From the NCBI RefSeq assembly GCF_000331005.1, contig NZ_AEJB01000224.1:1-53129 (forward strand): DNA of 53,129 nucleotides. The letters run 5' to 3'. Positions 35,582 through 45,077 of the stretch are shown one piece after another. The position numbers were made by a program, and so were the translations under genes. Every line of letters begins with the position of its first letter. The first letter of the stretch is position 1. This DNA is from Streptomyces turgidiscabies Car8 (GTDB lineage Bacteria; Actinomycetota; Actinomycetes; Streptomycetales; Streptomycetaceae). Under the pieces are notes generated by a model, which ran no database searches, was not told the origin of the DNA, and worked only from the letters and a program-made list of their open reading frames with translations.

Positions 35582-35985
35582 CTACCCGCGCCGGGACGGC
35601 CGCCGCACCTGTTGGGCGGTGCCGGTGCCGGCCCCCTGCGGTGTGGGCGCGGCCCTGTCCCAGTCGTCGCCGTTGATCATCATGTCGGGGTCGAACATGA
35701 CGATGACGGCGGAGATCAGAAGGACGGTGAGCGGGCCGGCGAGCATGGCCAGGAGGAACGACAGCAGGTCGGTCGACGACTGCGTGGTCTCGGCGACGCC
35801 GGTGAGATGGACGGAGACGGCGGCCATGCCGGTGTAGTGCATGCCGGTCACGGCCACCCCCATGACCAGGCTCGCACCGAGGCTGGCCCACAGGGTGTGG
35901 ATGGAGACCGCCGCCCACAGCGCCGCCGTGGCGGCCGCGACGGCGATGACGACGGACAGGATCACCGCCGGAAGACGTGGACCAC
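35582..35985 (-). pseudogene. 3' remnant of an MHYT-domain membrane sensor gene
   Basis: The minus-strand frame ending at 35582 encodes about 135 residues that match the last third of an MHYT-domain protein: LPAVILSVVIAVAAATAALWA, VAVTGMHYTGMAA, then a membrane helix ending VIVMFDPDM. Full proteins have several MHYT repeats; only one is left. Upstream of about 35985 the frame continues only antisense to desE, so the 5' two-thirds are gone. The breakpoint is close to the desE iron box. Confidence 0.75.
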
Positions 35986-36001
35986 CCCCCTGGACATCAG
36001 G

Positions 36002-36020
36002 TGAGGTTAGGCTAACCTTC
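36002..36020 (+). promoter_or_regulatory. iron box upstream of desE
   Basis: TGAGGTTAGGCTAACCTTC matches the DmdR/IdeR consensus TTAGGTTAGGCTAACCTAA at 16 of 19 positions and lies 51 bp upstream of the desE start. It implies repression by the iron-loaded regulator. Confidence 0.92.
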
Positions 36021-36071
36021 CTAGCGAATTGTCCGGCGGACCGAACCGCCCCGTTCGAAAGCAGCCATCCC

Positions 36072-37133
36072 ATGCCCAACGCCCGTGCCACCCACCTCTC
36101 CCGCCGCGGCATCCTCACCGCAGGCGGCGCCCTCGGCCTCGGTGCCGTCCTCGCCGCCTGCGGGGACGAGGACGCGAAAAGCGGTGGCACGGGCGCGGAC
36201 GCGTCGAAGGCCGCCGCGACTCCCCCCGCCGGGCCCTGGACGTTCAAGGACGACCGCGGCCAGACCGCCAAGGCCGACAAGGTGCCGTCCAGCATCGTCG
36301 CCTTCACCGGTGTCGCCGCCGCGCTCTACGACTACGGCGTCGAGGTCAAGGGCGTCTTCGGCCCGACCACGACCAAGGACGGCAAGGCCGACGTCCAGGC
36401 CGGCGACATGGACGTCACCAAGGTGACCGTCCTCGGCAACGAGTGGGGCCAGTTCAACATCGAGAAGTACGCGGCCCTCGCCCCGGATCTCCTCGTCACC
36501 ACGATGTTCGACAGCGCGGGCACCCTCTGGTACGTCCCGGAGGAGTCCAAGGAGAAGATCCTCGCCGTCGGCGCCCCGACCGTCGGCATCTCCGTGTTCG
36601 ACATCCAGCTCGACCAGCCACTGCAGCGCATGCTGGAGCTGGCCAAGACCCTCGGCGCGGACACCACCTCCGCCAAGGTGACCGCAGCCAAGAAGGCCTT
36701 CGAGGATGCCGCCGCCCGACTGCGCGCCGCCACCAAGGCCAAGCCGGACGTCAAGGTGCTGGTTGGTTCCGCGAGCCAGGACATCTTCTACGTGTCCGGC
36801 TCCAACCTCTCCATCGACCTGGAGTACTTCAAGGCCCTCGGCGTGAACTTCGTCGAGCCCGCCGCCGATGTCCTGAAGGCGAGCGGTGGCTGGTACGAGA
36901 GCCTGAGCTGGGAGAACGTCGACAAGTACGAGGCCGACGTGATCATGATGGACAACCGTACGTCGGCGATACAGCCCGCCGACATCACCGAGGCGACCTG
37001 GAAGCAGCTGCCTGCCGTGAAGGCGGGTCAGGTGATCGCGCGTAATCCCGAGCCGATCCTGTCGTACGACAAGTGCACGCCGCTTCTCACTAGCCTCGCC
37101 GAGGCGATCGAGGGCGCGAAGAAGGTCGGCTAG
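36072..37133 (+). CDS. desE: ferrioxamine-binding lipoprotein DesE
   Basis: A 353-residue siderophore-binding protein. The N-terminus is a lipoprotein signal with twin Arg (LSRRGILTAGGALG) and lipobox LAAC (Cys at about residue 30). The mature part is a cluster-A/FhuD-like class III binding fold: FKDDRGQTAKADKVPSSIVAF, then IEKYAALAPDLLVTT, and the C-terminal lobe. It captures ferrioxamines outside the membrane and delivers them to an ABC permease not encoded here. Iron-box control and neighbouring desF/desABCD support the assignment. Confidence 0.94.
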   Translation: MPNARATHLSRRGILTAGGALGLGAVLAACGDEDAKSGGTGADASKAAATPPAGPWTFKDDRGQTAKADKVPSSIVAFTGVAAALYDYGVEVKGVFGPTTTKDGKADVQAGDMDVTKVTVLGNEWGQFNIEKYAALAPDLLVTTMFDSAGTLWYVPEESKEKILAVGAPTVGISVFDIQLDQPLQRMLELAKTLGADTTSAKVTAAKKAFEDAAARLRAATKAKPDVKVLVGSASQDIFYVSGSNLSIDLEYFKALGVNFVEPAADVLKASGGWYESLSWENVDKYEADVIMMDNRTSAIQPADITEATWKQLPAVKAGQVIARNPEPILSYDKCTPLLTSLAEAIEGAKKVG

Positions 37134-37156
37134 AAGTTCGGCGCTTCACCGGTAGT

Positions 37157-37215
37157 GGGGAAACTGCGGGTCCGTTGCGGCTGGTCACGCAGTTCCCCGC
37201 GCCCCTTTGGGGGCG
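37157..37215. repeat. dispersed Streptomyces intergenic repeat, copy 1
   Basis: This segment contains GGCTGGTCACGCAGTTCCCC followed by GCGCCCC, the reverse complement of the element at 49941-49970. Such copies are found in intergenic regions of many Streptomyces. Here it lies between desE and desF and could form a hairpin with the CTGCGGG upstream. Confidence 0.7.
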
Positions 37216-37251
37216 CGTCATCGCGTCCTCCGACACACATCAGGAGTCCGC

Positions 37252-38136
37252 ATGGCCACCACGACCACCCCCACCACCGCCCCCTTTCGTTTCTTCGCCC
37301 TCCAAGTAGTTCGCACCGCCCGCCTCGGGCCCTCCCTCCTCCGGATCACCTTCGCCGGGGACGACCTGTCGGCCTTCTTCTCAGACGGGCGCGACCAGAG
37401 TCTCTCCCTCTTCCTTCCGCACCCGGGGCAGGACGCCCCCGCCGTGCCCGTCGAGCTGGGCGACGGATGGTGGCAGGGCTGGCGTGAACTCCCGGACGAC
37501 GTACGGGCGGTGATGCGCTCGTACACCCTCCGCGCTCTGCGCGTCGACGCTCACGGCCGTACGACGGAGATCGACATCGACTTCGTCCTGCACGGCGTCG
37601 AACCCGGCGCCGTCGCTCCCGCCGGGCCCGCCTCCCTCTGGGCCTCACGGGCCGGCGTCGGGGACCGTGTCCTGCTGCTCGGGCCGGCGGTCGCCGACAA
37701 CCGCGCGATCCGCTTCCGCCCGCCGACCGGCACCGATCTCGTCGTCATCTGGGCGGACGAGACCGCCGTACCGGCCGCCTCCGCGATCCTCGAATCACTG
37801 CCCGCGGGCACCCGGGCCCAGGTCTGGCTTGAGGCCGGGCACGCAGGGGACATCCAGGATCCGGTGACCGACGCCGACGCCGAGATCACCTGGCTCGTAC
37901 GCGGCGCGGCCACCGGTTCGGGAACAGGCGCCCCCACAGCGCTGCAAGCGATCCGGGCCGCGCAACTCCCCGCCGCCGAGCGGCCGTACGTCTGGATCGC
38001 CGGCGAGTCGTCCGCCCTGAAGGAGCTGCGCCGGCATCTCGTACGGGAGCGCGGTATCGACCGTCGGGCCGTCACCTTCGTCGGTTACTGGCGGCGCGGG
38101 CTGAGCGAGGAGCAGCTGCGCGAGCAGTCCGAATGA
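37252..38136 (+). CDS. desF: siderophore-interacting protein / ferric-siderophore reductase DesF
   Basis: A 294-residue flavin-binding reductase of the ViuB/SIP family. The FAD-binding barrel includes VMRSYTLRALR (RxYTxR motif, about 86-96), and the NAD(P)H-like C-terminal domain has VWIAGESSALKELRRHLVRERG and FVGYWRRG. It would reduce ferrioxamine iron after uptake. The start at ATG 37252 has a CAGGAG site; earlier starts lack support. Lies 118 bp after desE. Confidence 0.93.
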   Translation: MATTTTPTTAPFRFFALQVVRTARLGPSLLRITFAGDDLSAFFSDGRDQSLSLFLPHPGQDAPAVPVELGDGWWQGWRELPDDVRAVMRSYTLRALRVDAHGRTTEIDIDFVLHGVEPGAVAPAGPASLWASRAGVGDRVLLLGPAVADNRAIRFRPPTGTDLVVIWADETAVPAASAILESLPAGTRAQVWLEAGHAGDIQDPVTDADAEITWLVRGAATGSGTGAPTALQAIRAAQLPAAERPYVWIAGESSALKELRRHLVRERGIDRRAVTFVGYWRRGLSEEQLREQSE

Positions 38137-38189
38137 CGGGAGAGGCCCAGATCACAGCCGTGACGGTGGGACGCCTGATTCACAGAAAC

Positions 38190-38208
38190 TTAGGTTAGGC
38201 TAACCTAA
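38190..38208 (+). promoter_or_regulatory. iron box upstream of desABCD
   Basis: A perfect copy of the DmdR/IdeR consensus TTAGGTTAGGCTAACCTAA; two further flanking bases on each side keep the palindrome (11-bp arms). It is 70 bp before the desA start and imposes iron repression on the biosynthetic operon. Confidence 0.96.
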
Positions 38209-38278
38209 GTTGATCGTTCAGTCGTTCGGCGTGCCGAACCAGCACCTGCCCTCTCTGTCCCCCCCGGAGGCTCCCCCG

Positions 38279-39733
38279 ATGCGCTCGCACCTGCTCAATG
38301 ACACGACCGCGGAGCGGTACCGCCGTTCCGTGACCGAAGGAGTCGAGCGGGTGGCGGCGAAACTCGCCACCACGGACCGTCCGTTCACCGGCGTCACGGT
38401 CGACGCCCTCGCCCCCCGCATCGACCGGATCGACCTGGACCGGCCCCTCCTCGACGAGGCCGCCGCCCTCGACGAGCTCGAAGAGGTCTATCTGCGCGAC
38501 GCGATCTACTTCCACCACCCGCGCTACCTCGCCCACCTCAACTGCCCGGTCGTCATACCGGCGGTGCTCGGCGAGGCGATCCTCTCCGCCGTCAACTCCT
38601 CCCTCGACACCTGGGACCAGTCGGCCGGCGGCACCCTCATCGAGCGCAAACTGATCGACTGGACCAACGAGCGCACCGGCCTCGGTCCCGGCGCCGACGG
38701 CATCTTCACCAGTGGCGGCAGCCAGTCCAACCTCCAGGCGCTGCTGCTGGCCCGGGAGGAGGCGAAGAGCGAGTCCCTCGCCGACCTGCGTATCTTCGCC
38801 TCCGAGGTCAGCCACTTCAGCGTGAAGAAGTCCGCGAAGCTCCTCGGCCTGAGCCCGGACGCGGTCGTCTCCATCCCCGTCGGCCACGACAAGCGGATGC
38901 AGACGGTCGCCCTCGCCCACGAGTTGGAGCGCTGCCGGCGCGACGGGCTGGTTCCCATGGCCGTCGTCGCCACCGCCGGCACCACCGACTTCGGCTCCAT
39001 CGACCCGCTGCCCGAGATCGCCGAACTCTGTGCCCAGTACGGCACTTGGCTGCACGTCGACGCCGCCTACGGCTGCGGACTGCTCGCCTCGGTCAAGCGC
39101 AGGGACCTCCTCACCGGCATCGAGCGCGCCGACTCGGTCACCGTCGACTACCACAAGTCCTTCTTCCAGCCCGTGAGTTCAAGCGCCGTACTGGTCCGGG
39201 ACGCGGCCACGCTCCGGCACGCCACCTATCACGCGGAGTACCTCAACCCGCGCCGCATGGTGCAGGAGCGCATCCCCAACCAGGTCGACAAGTCCCTGCA
39301 GACGACCCGGCGTTTCGACGCGCTCAAGCTGTGGATGACCCTGCGCGTGATGGGCGCCGACGGTATCGGCGAACTCTTCGACGAGGTGTGCGACCTGGCC
39401 CAGGAGGGCTGGGAGATCCTTGCCGCCGACCCGCGCTACGACGTCGTCGTCGAACCCTCCCTCTCCACCCTCGTCTTCCGCTACATCCCCGCCACCGTCA
39501 CCGACCCCGCGGACATCGACCGCGCCAACCTGTACGCCCGCAAGGCCCTGTTCGCCTCCGGCGCGGCCGTGGTCGCGGGGACGAAGGTCGGCGCACGCCA
39601 CTACCTCAAGTTCACCCTGCTCAACCCCGAGACCACGGTGGACGACATCACCGCCGTACTCGACCTGATCGCCGGCCATGCCGAGCAGTACCTGGGAGAT
39701 TCCGTTGACCGCGTCACTTCCGTCGCTTCCTGA
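38279..39733 (+). CDS. desA: lysine decarboxylase DesA
   Basis: A 484-residue PLP enzyme of the group II decarboxylase family. The PLP-binding region includes [30 protein letters not shown] (Asp for the pyridine nitrogen) and the Schiff-base lysine in [17 protein letters not shown]. It converts lysine to cadaverine, the first step to desferrioxamine. GGAGG precedes the ATG at 38279. First gene of desABCD. Confidence 0.96.
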   Translation: MRSHLLNDTTAERYRRSVTEGVERVAAKLATTDRPFTGVTVDALAPRIDRIDLDRPLLDEAAALDELEEVYLRDAIYFHHPRYLAHLNCPVVIPAVLGEAILSAVNSSLDTWDQSAGGTLIERKLIDWTNERTGLGPGADGIFTSGGSQSNLQALLLAREEAKSESLADLRIFASEVSHFSVKKSAKLLGLSPDAVVSIPVGHDKRMQTVALAHELERCRRDGLVPMAVVATAGTTDFGSIDPLPEIAELCAQYGTWLHVDAAYGCGLLASVKRRDLLTGIERADSVTVDYHKSFFQPVSSSAVLVRDAATLRHATYHAEYLNPRRMVQERIPNQVDKSLQTTRRFDALKLWMTLRVMGADGIGELFDEVCDLAQEGWEILAADPRYDVVVEPSLSTLVFRYIPATVTDPADIDRANLYARKALFASGAAVVAGTKVGARHYLKFTLLNPETTVDDITAVLDLIAGHAEQYLGDSVDRVTSVAS

Positions 39734-41030
39734 AGCCGAAGCCATGAAAAGGACCGAAGCAGTGCGGAAGACCTACGACTTCATCGGGATCGGGCTCGGC
39801 CCCTTCAACCTCGGACTCGCCTGTCTCACCGAGCCGATCGACGAACTCGACGGCCTCTTCCTCGAGTCGAAGCCCGACTTCGAATGGCACTCGGGAATGT
39901 TCCTCGACGGCGCCCATCTCCAGACGCCGTTCATGTCGGACCTCGTCACCCTCGCCGATCCGACCTCCCCGTACTCCTTCCTCAACTACCTGAAGGAATC
40001 GGGCCGTCTCTACTCGTTCTACATCCGCGAGAACTTCTACCCCCTGCGCGTCGAGTACGACGACTACTGCCGCTGGGCCGCCGGCAGACTCCGCAGCGTC
40101 CGCTTCAACACCACGGTCTCGGAGGTGACTTACGAGGACGATGACGAGCTGTACGTCGTCCGCACGGTCACCGGTGACGTGTACCGGGCGCGGAAGCTCG
40201 TCCTCGGCACCGGTACTCCCCCGTACATCCCGGAGGCGTGCGCGGACCTGGCCGGCGACTTCATCCACAACTCGCAGTACATGCGGCACAAGCGGGAGTT
40301 GCAGGCCAAGGAGTCGATCACGCTCGTCGGCAGCGGTCAGTCCGCCGCCGAGATCTACCACGACCTCCTCAGCGAGATCGACGTCCACGGCTACCGGCTG
40401 AACTGGGTGACGCGCTCACCGCGCTTCTTCCCGCTCGAATACACCAAGCTGACACTGGAGATGACCTCCCCGGAGTACGTCGACTACTTCCGCGCGCTGC
40501 CCGAGCGGACCCGTTACCGCCTCACGCAGGAGCAGAAGGGCCTGTTCAAGGGGATCGACGGGGAGCTGATCAACGAGATCTTCGACCTGCTCTACCGGAA
40601 GAACCTCGGCGGCCCGGTCCCCACCCGTCTGCTCACCAACTCCGCGCTGAACACGGTGACTTACGAGAGCGGCAGCCGGACGTACACGCTCGGGCTGCGC
40701 CAGGAGGAGCAGGAGAAGGACTACACGCTGGACACCCAGGGGCTGATCCTCGCCACCGGTTACAGGTACGCCGAGCCCGAGTTCCTGGGGCCCGTCCGCG
40801 ACCGGCTGCGCTACGACACCCAGGGCAACTTCGACATCGCCCGCAACTACGCGATCGACACGACCGGACGCGGGATCTTCCTCCAGAACTCCGGTGTCCA
40901 CACCCACTCGATCACCTCGCCCGACCTGGGCATGGGCGCGTACCGCAACAGCTTCATCATCGGCGAGCTGCTCGGCAGCGAGTACTACCCGGTCGAGAAG
41001 ACCATCGCCTTCCAGGAGTTCGCCGTATGA
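39705..41030 (+). CDS. desB: cadaverine N-monooxygenase DesB
   Basis: A 441-residue flavin N-hydroxylase from TTG 39705, which has a GGGAG site and gives the MTASLP-like start seen in homologues; ATG 39744 is an alternative. FAD motif [17 protein letters not shown] motif [15 protein letters not shown], and a C-terminal [12 protein letters not shown] block mark lysine/ornithine monooxygenases. It hydroxylates cadaverine. The start lies 29 bp inside the desA end, and the stop overlaps desC by 4 bp. Confidence 0.93.
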   Translation: MTASLPSLPEAEAMKRTEAVRKTYDFIGIGLGPFNLGLACLTEPIDELDGLFLESKPDFEWHSGMFLDGAHLQTPFMSDLVTLADPTSPYSFLNYLKESGRLYSFYIRENFYPLRVEYDDYCRWAAGRLRSVRFNTTVSEVTYEDDDELYVVRTVTGDVYRARKLVLGTGTPPYIPEACADLAGDFIHNSQYMRHKRELQAKESITLVGSGQSAAEIYHDLLSEIDVHGYRLNWVTRSPRFFPLEYTKLTLEMTSPEYVDYFRALPERTRYRLTQEQKGLFKGIDGELINEIFDLLYRKNLGGPVPTRLLTNSALNTVTYESGSRTYTLGLRQEEQEKDYTLDTQGLILATGYRYAEPEFLGPVRDRLRYDTQGNFDIARNYAIDTTGRGIFLQNSGVHTHSITSPDLGMGAYRNSFIIGELLGSEYYPVEKTIAFQEFAV

Positions 41031-41572
41031 GCACCTCGACCGCCGTGGGCAGCCTGACCGTTCGCGCCCTCGACCCGCTCCAGGACGCCGAGCTGCTGCA
41101 CAGCTGGCTCACACACCCCAAGGCCGCCTACTGGATGATGCAGGAGGCCCGGCTCGAAGACGTCGAGCGGGCCTACATGGAGGTCGCCGCCGACGAGCAC
41201 CAGGAAGCCTTTCTCGGTCTCCGGGACGGCGAACCCGCCTTCCTGATGGAGCGGTACGACCCGGTCCACCGTGAGCTGGTCGGCCTGTACGAGCCCGAGC
41301 CCGGCGACGTCGGCATGCACTTCCTGGTGCCGGCGACCGACACACCTGTGCCGGGGTTCACCCGGGCCGTCATCACCGCCGTGATGACACACCTCTTCGA
41401 GGACCCGCGCACCGCCCGCGTCGTCGTCGAGCCGGACGTCGGCAACAAGGCCGTCCACGCCCTGAACGAAGCCGTCGGGTTCGTGCCCGAGCGAGAGATA
41501 CAGAAGCCGGAGAAGAAGGCGTTGCTGAGTTTCTGCACCCGCGAGCAGTTCGAGAGGGCGATGTCCGTATGA
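41027..41572 (+). CDS. desC: N-hydroxycadaverine acyltransferase DesC
   Basis: A 181-residue GNAT-like acyltransferase of the IucB/RhbD family ([45 protein letters not shown]). It attaches succinyl or acetyl groups from CoA to N-hydroxycadaverine, so its specificity decides desferrioxamine E versus B-type products. Overlaps both neighbours by 4 bp. Confidence 0.94.
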   Translation: MSTSTAVGSLTVRALDPLQDAELLHSWLTHPKAAYWMMQEARLEDVERAYMEVAADEHQEAFLGLRDGEPAFLMERYDPVHRELVGLYEPEPGDVGMHFLVPATDTPVPGFTRAVITAVMTHLFEDPRTARVVVEPDVGNKAVHALNEAVGFVPEREIQKPEKKALLSFCTREQFERAMSV

Positions 41573-43356
41573 GCCTCGCCGACGCCACGGCCCACCTCTC
41601 CCCCGAACGCTGGGAGCAGGCCAACCGCCTCCTCATCCGCAAGGCACTCGCCGAGTTCGCGCACGAACGCCTGATCACCCCCGAGCCCGAGCAGCACAAA
41701 AACGGAGACGGGGACGGGTACGTCGTACTCGGGGACGACGGCCTGACCCGCTACCGCTTCACCGCCACCCGCCACGCCCTCGACCACTGGCAGGTCGACG
41801 CCGACTCGATCACCCGGCACCGCGACGGAGCCGAACTCCCGCTCGCCGCCCTCGACTTCTTCATCGAACTGCGGAAATCACTCGGCCTGAGCGACGAGGT
41901 CCTGCCCGTGTACCTGGAGGAGATCTCCTCCACCCTCTCCGGCACCTGCTACAAGCTCACCAAGCCGCAGATCCCCGTCGCCGAGCTCGTGAGCAGCGGC
42001 TTCCAGGAGATCGAGACCGGGATGACCGAGGGGCACCCCTGTTTCGTCGCCAACAACGGGCGGCTCGGCTTCGGCGTGCACGAGTACCTCGCGTACGCAC
42101 CCGAGACCGCGAGCCCGGTCCGGCTGGTGTGGCTGGCCGCACACCGCTCGCGCGCCGCGTTCACGGCGGGCGTCGGCATCGAGTACGAGGCCTTCCTGCG
42201 CGCGGAGTTGGGGCAGGAGACGGTCGTCCGCTTCCGTACGAAACTGTCCGACCAGGGCCTCGACCCCACCGAGTACCTCTTCATCCCGGTGCACCCCTGG
42301 CAGTGGTGGAACAAGCTCAGCGTCACCTTCGCCGCCGAGATCGCCCAGCGGAACCTGGTCTGCCTGGGCGAGGGCGACGACGAGTACCTCGCCCAGCAGT
42401 CCATCCGGACCTTCTTCAACCGGTCCGCCCCCGGGAAGCACTACGTCAAGACGGCTCTGTCGGTCCTCAACATGGGCTTCATGCGCGGGCTTTCGGCCGC
42501 GTACATGGAGGCGACCCCGGCCATCAACGACTGGCTTGCCCAACTCATCGAAAACGACCCGGTGTTGAAGTCGACAGGCCTGTCGATCATCCGGGAGCGC
42601 GCGGCCGTCGGCTACCGCCACCTGGAGTACGAGGCCGCCACCGACCGCTACTCGCCGTACCGCAAGATGCTGGCCGCGCTCTGGCGCGAGAGCCCGGTGC
42701 CGTCCCTCGCGGAGGGCGAGTCGCTCGCGACGATGGCCTCCCTGCTCCACGTCGACCACGAGGGCCGTTCCTTCGCCGGGGCGCTCGTCGAGCAGTCGGG
42801 CCTGACTCCGAAGGAGTGGCTGCGCGGCTACCTCCGCGCCTACTTCACCCCGCTCCTGCACAGCTTCTACGCCTACGACCTCGTCTACATGCCGCACGGC
42901 GAGAACGTCATCCTCGTCCTGCGGGACGGCACGGTCCAGCGCGCGATCTACAAGGACATCGCCGAGGAGATCGCCGTCATGGATCCGGACGCGGTACTGC
43001 CGCCGACGGTCGAGCGGCTGCGGGTGGACGTCCCGGAGGAGAAGAAGCTCCTGTCCGTTTTCACGGACGTCTTCGACTGCTTCTTCCGCTTCCTGGCCGC
43101 GAACCTCGCCACCGAAGGCGTCCTGGCGGAGGACGACTTCTGGCGGACGGTCGCCGAGGTCACCCGCGCCTACCAGGAGGCGAACCCCGAACTCGCCGAC
43201 AGGTTCCGCCAGTTCGACATGTTCGCCCCCGAGTTCGCCCTGTCCTGCCTCAATCGGCTGCAACTGCGTAACAACGAGCAGATGGTGGACCTGGCCGACC
43301 CGGCAGGCGCCCTCCAGCTGATCGGCACCCTGGAGAATCCCGTCTCAGGGTTCTGA
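41569..43356 (+). CDS. desD: desferrioxamine synthetase DesD (NIS synthetase)
   Basis: A 595-residue IucA/IucC-family ATP-dependent synthetase. Typical blocks are EGHPCFVANNGRLGFGVHEY, FIPVHPWQWWNKL, the ATP-site SIRTFFNRSAPGKHYVKTAL and MPHGENVILVLRDGTVQRAIYKD. It condenses N-hydroxy-N-succinylcadaverine units and macrocyclises them to desferrioxamine. Last gene of desABCD, ending before a strong terminator. Confidence 0.96.
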   Translation: MSLADATAHLSPERWEQANRLLIRKALAEFAHERLITPEPEQHKNGDGDGYVVLGDDGLTRYRFTATRHALDHWQVDADSITRHRDGAELPLAALDFFIELRKSLGLSDEVLPVYLEEISSTLSGTCYKLTKPQIPVAELVSSGFQEIETGMTEGHPCFVANNGRLGFGVHEYLAYAPETASPVRLVWLAAHRSRAAFTAGVGIEYEAFLRAELGQETVVRFRTKLSDQGLDPTEYLFIPVHPWQWWNKLSVTFAAEIAQRNLVCLGEGDDEYLAQQSIRTFFNRSAPGKHYVKTALSVLNMGFMRGLSAAYMEATPAINDWLAQLIENDPVLKSTGLSIIRERAAVGYRHLEYEAATDRYSPYRKMLAALWRESPVPSLAEGESLATMASLLHVDHEGRSFAGALVEQSGLTPKEWLRGYLRAYFTPLLHSFYAYDLVYMPHGENVILVLRDGTVQRAIYKDIAEEIAVMDPDAVLPPTVERLRVDVPEEKKLLSVFTDVFDCFFRFLAANLATEGVLAEDDFWRTVAEVTRAYQEANPELADRFRQFDMFAPEFALSCLNRLQLRNNEQMVDLADPAGALQLIGTLENPVSGF

Positions 43357-43364
43357 TCAAGGCA

Positions 43365-43401
43365 GACGGGCTCCCCGGGTACGGTCCCCGGGGAGCCCGT
43401 C
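43365..43401 (+). terminator. terminator of desABCD
   Basis: A perfect 15-bp GC-rich stem (43365-43379 with 43387-43401) with a 7-nt loop, 9 bp after the desD stop. Confidence 0.9.
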
Positions 43402-43537
43402 GCCGTCCCTGGCCTCGTCTCCGCCGCCCCCACCGATTCCGTGTACGCGACACCGGCGGGTGAACGCACAGGCCCCTCACAGAATGCGGCACTACGGTCC
43501 TGGCCTTGCCGTGCCCGCTCCGTGGGGAGTCAAGTTC

Positions 43538-45040
43538 ATGACCGAGCACCTCGCACAGCAAGTCCCGTACCACCAGACGTCGTTGCCCGGCCTCCCGCCG
43601 GAACACGCCCCGGCCGTCCACGCGTACGCCGACGCCTTCTGCACGAAGTCGCGCGACGCCACCGACCTGGCCGCCCAGGTGCTCGCCCGCGGATCACGGC
43701 AGCACGGGCCCGCCCTGCGCACCGCGCTCCTCGCCGACGTACGGCGCACCGCCGACAGTTGGCTGCGCGACGGACGGCACGGGCTGCTGCGCCCGGAGTT
43801 CCGCGACTGGTCGAAACGGGCGGCCGACACCTTCGGCCCCGTCGACACACTGCGCCGGGTGGAGCACAGCTCGGTTCTGCTGGCCGCCTTCGAGCAACTG
43901 CCCGACCAGCAGCGGGCCGCACTGTGGCTGTGCCTGGCCGAGCCGGAGGAGACGGCGTCGGCGGCCAGGACCCTGAACACGACCGAGGAGTTCGCCCTCT
44001 CCCTGGCGCAGACGGCCCGCGGTCGCCTGGTCGACACCTTCCTGCGCGTCCGGGCCGACCGCACCGCCGACCCGCAGTGCCTCCGCTACGGCGGCATGCT
44101 CGGCGCCATCGCCCGCGGCACCCATCGCGAGGCCCCCGCGGATCTCCGGCACCACCTGGACACCTGCCGCTTCTGCGCCCGCGACCTGCGCTTGCTGCGC
44201 ACGCTCGCGGTGGGCGGCGCGGAGGACGTACGGCGGCTGGTGGTGGACCAGGTGCTGGTGTGGGGCGGCGCCGCCTACCGCAAGGCCCGGTCGGGCGACC
44301 GGGGGCCGACCGGTGAGCCCGGCACACCGACCGCGCCGCCCGGCGCCCCGTCCGCCCCGTCCGAGGACGGAGGTCTCAAGCCCGACGGCCGCAGACGCAG
44401 ACACCCGGTGCTGACGGTCGCGGTCACGGTGGCCGTCACCGCCGCCCTGACCACCGGAGCGCTGCGGCTGTTGGCGGGGTCCGACTCCGCGGAGGGGGCC
44501 GAGCGTCCCCGGTCCACGGCGAGCGCCTCCATCGCCCCGTCTTCCGTGGCCGCCGCCACCAGCGACACGATCACCCTGAAGAGCGTGTCCACCGGACGCT
44601 GTGTCACCGGCCCGGCGGGCGACGCCTCGCCGGGTTCCGGCCCCTCCGCCGCCGATCCCGTCCTGGCGGCCTGCGACAGCGGGGAGACGCAGAAGTGGCG
44701 GGTCGTCCCCCTCACCGGGGGCGCGGTCGCCCTGGTGAACGTCGCGTCGGAGTTCTGCCTGGACATCGCGGGCTACCGGGTCGCGGGCGACGGGATGCAG
44801 CAGCGGCCGTGCGCCTACGTACAGGGATCGGCCGCGCCCTTCCCGGAGGACCAGGCGTTCCTGCCGAAGGCCGTGGCCGGCGACTCGTTCGTCCTGGTCT
44901 GTCAGGACAACCCGGAGATCGCCCTCGGGGTGCGCGCCGGAAAGCTCTCGATGCGCACAACCACCTTGACCGGTAAGCCCGTTCGCTTCGCCCTGGACGA
45001 CGGGGCCGCGAACGCGCTGGGGCTGGGACCGGGGCTGTGA
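43538..45040 (+). CDS. sigma-like / zinc-finger / membrane / ricin-lectin fusion protein
   Basis: A 500-residue protein from ATG 43538 (GGGGAG site). The N-terminal part resembles degenerate ECF sigma regions 2 and 4 (about 10-185; LLAAFEQLPDQQRAALWL, SLAQTARGRLVDTFLRV). Then comes a ZAS-type anti-sigma zinc motif HLDTCRFC with H-x3-C-x2-C (about 205-212), a Pro/Ser linker, one membrane helix (about 290-310; VLTVAVTVAVTAALTTGALRLL), and an extracellular ricin-B-like lectin domain (about 340-490) with QKW and Cys pairs. One protein thus joins sigma-like, anti-sigma-like and carbohydrate-binding parts, suggesting a cell-envelope sensor. DNA binding by the sigma part is unproven. Confidence 0.8.
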   Translation: MTEHLAQQVPYHQTSLPGLPPEHAPAVHAYADAFCTKSRDATDLAAQVLARGSRQHGPALRTALLADVRRTADSWLRDGRHGLLRPEFRDWSKRAADTFGPVDTLRRVEHSSVLLAAFEQLPDQQRAALWLCLAEPEETASAARTLNTTEEFALSLAQTARGRLVDTFLRVRADRTADPQCLRYGGMLGAIARGTHREAPADLRHHLDTCRFCARDLRLLRTLAVGGAEDVRRLVVDQVLVWGGAAYRKARSGDRGPTGEPGTPTAPPGAPSAPSEDGGLKPDGRRRRHPVLTVAVTVAVTAALTTGALRLLAGSDSAEGAERPRSTASASIAPSSVAAATSDTITLKSVSTGRCVTGPAGDASPGSGPSAADPVLAACDSGETQKWRVVPLTGGAVALVNVASEFCLDIAGYRVAGDGMQQRPCAYVQGSAAPFPEDQAFLPKAVAGDSFVLVCQDNPEIALGVRAGKLSMRTTTLTGKPVRFALDDGAANALGLGPGL

Positions 45041-45077
45041 CGGCCGGTGCCGGAGTCTCCGGTGCCAGAATCTCCCC

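Noticed and set aside
35986..36307. Full-length MHYT protein frame to 36307
   Set aside because: This part is antisense to desE and its iron box and shows no membrane or MHYT pattern.
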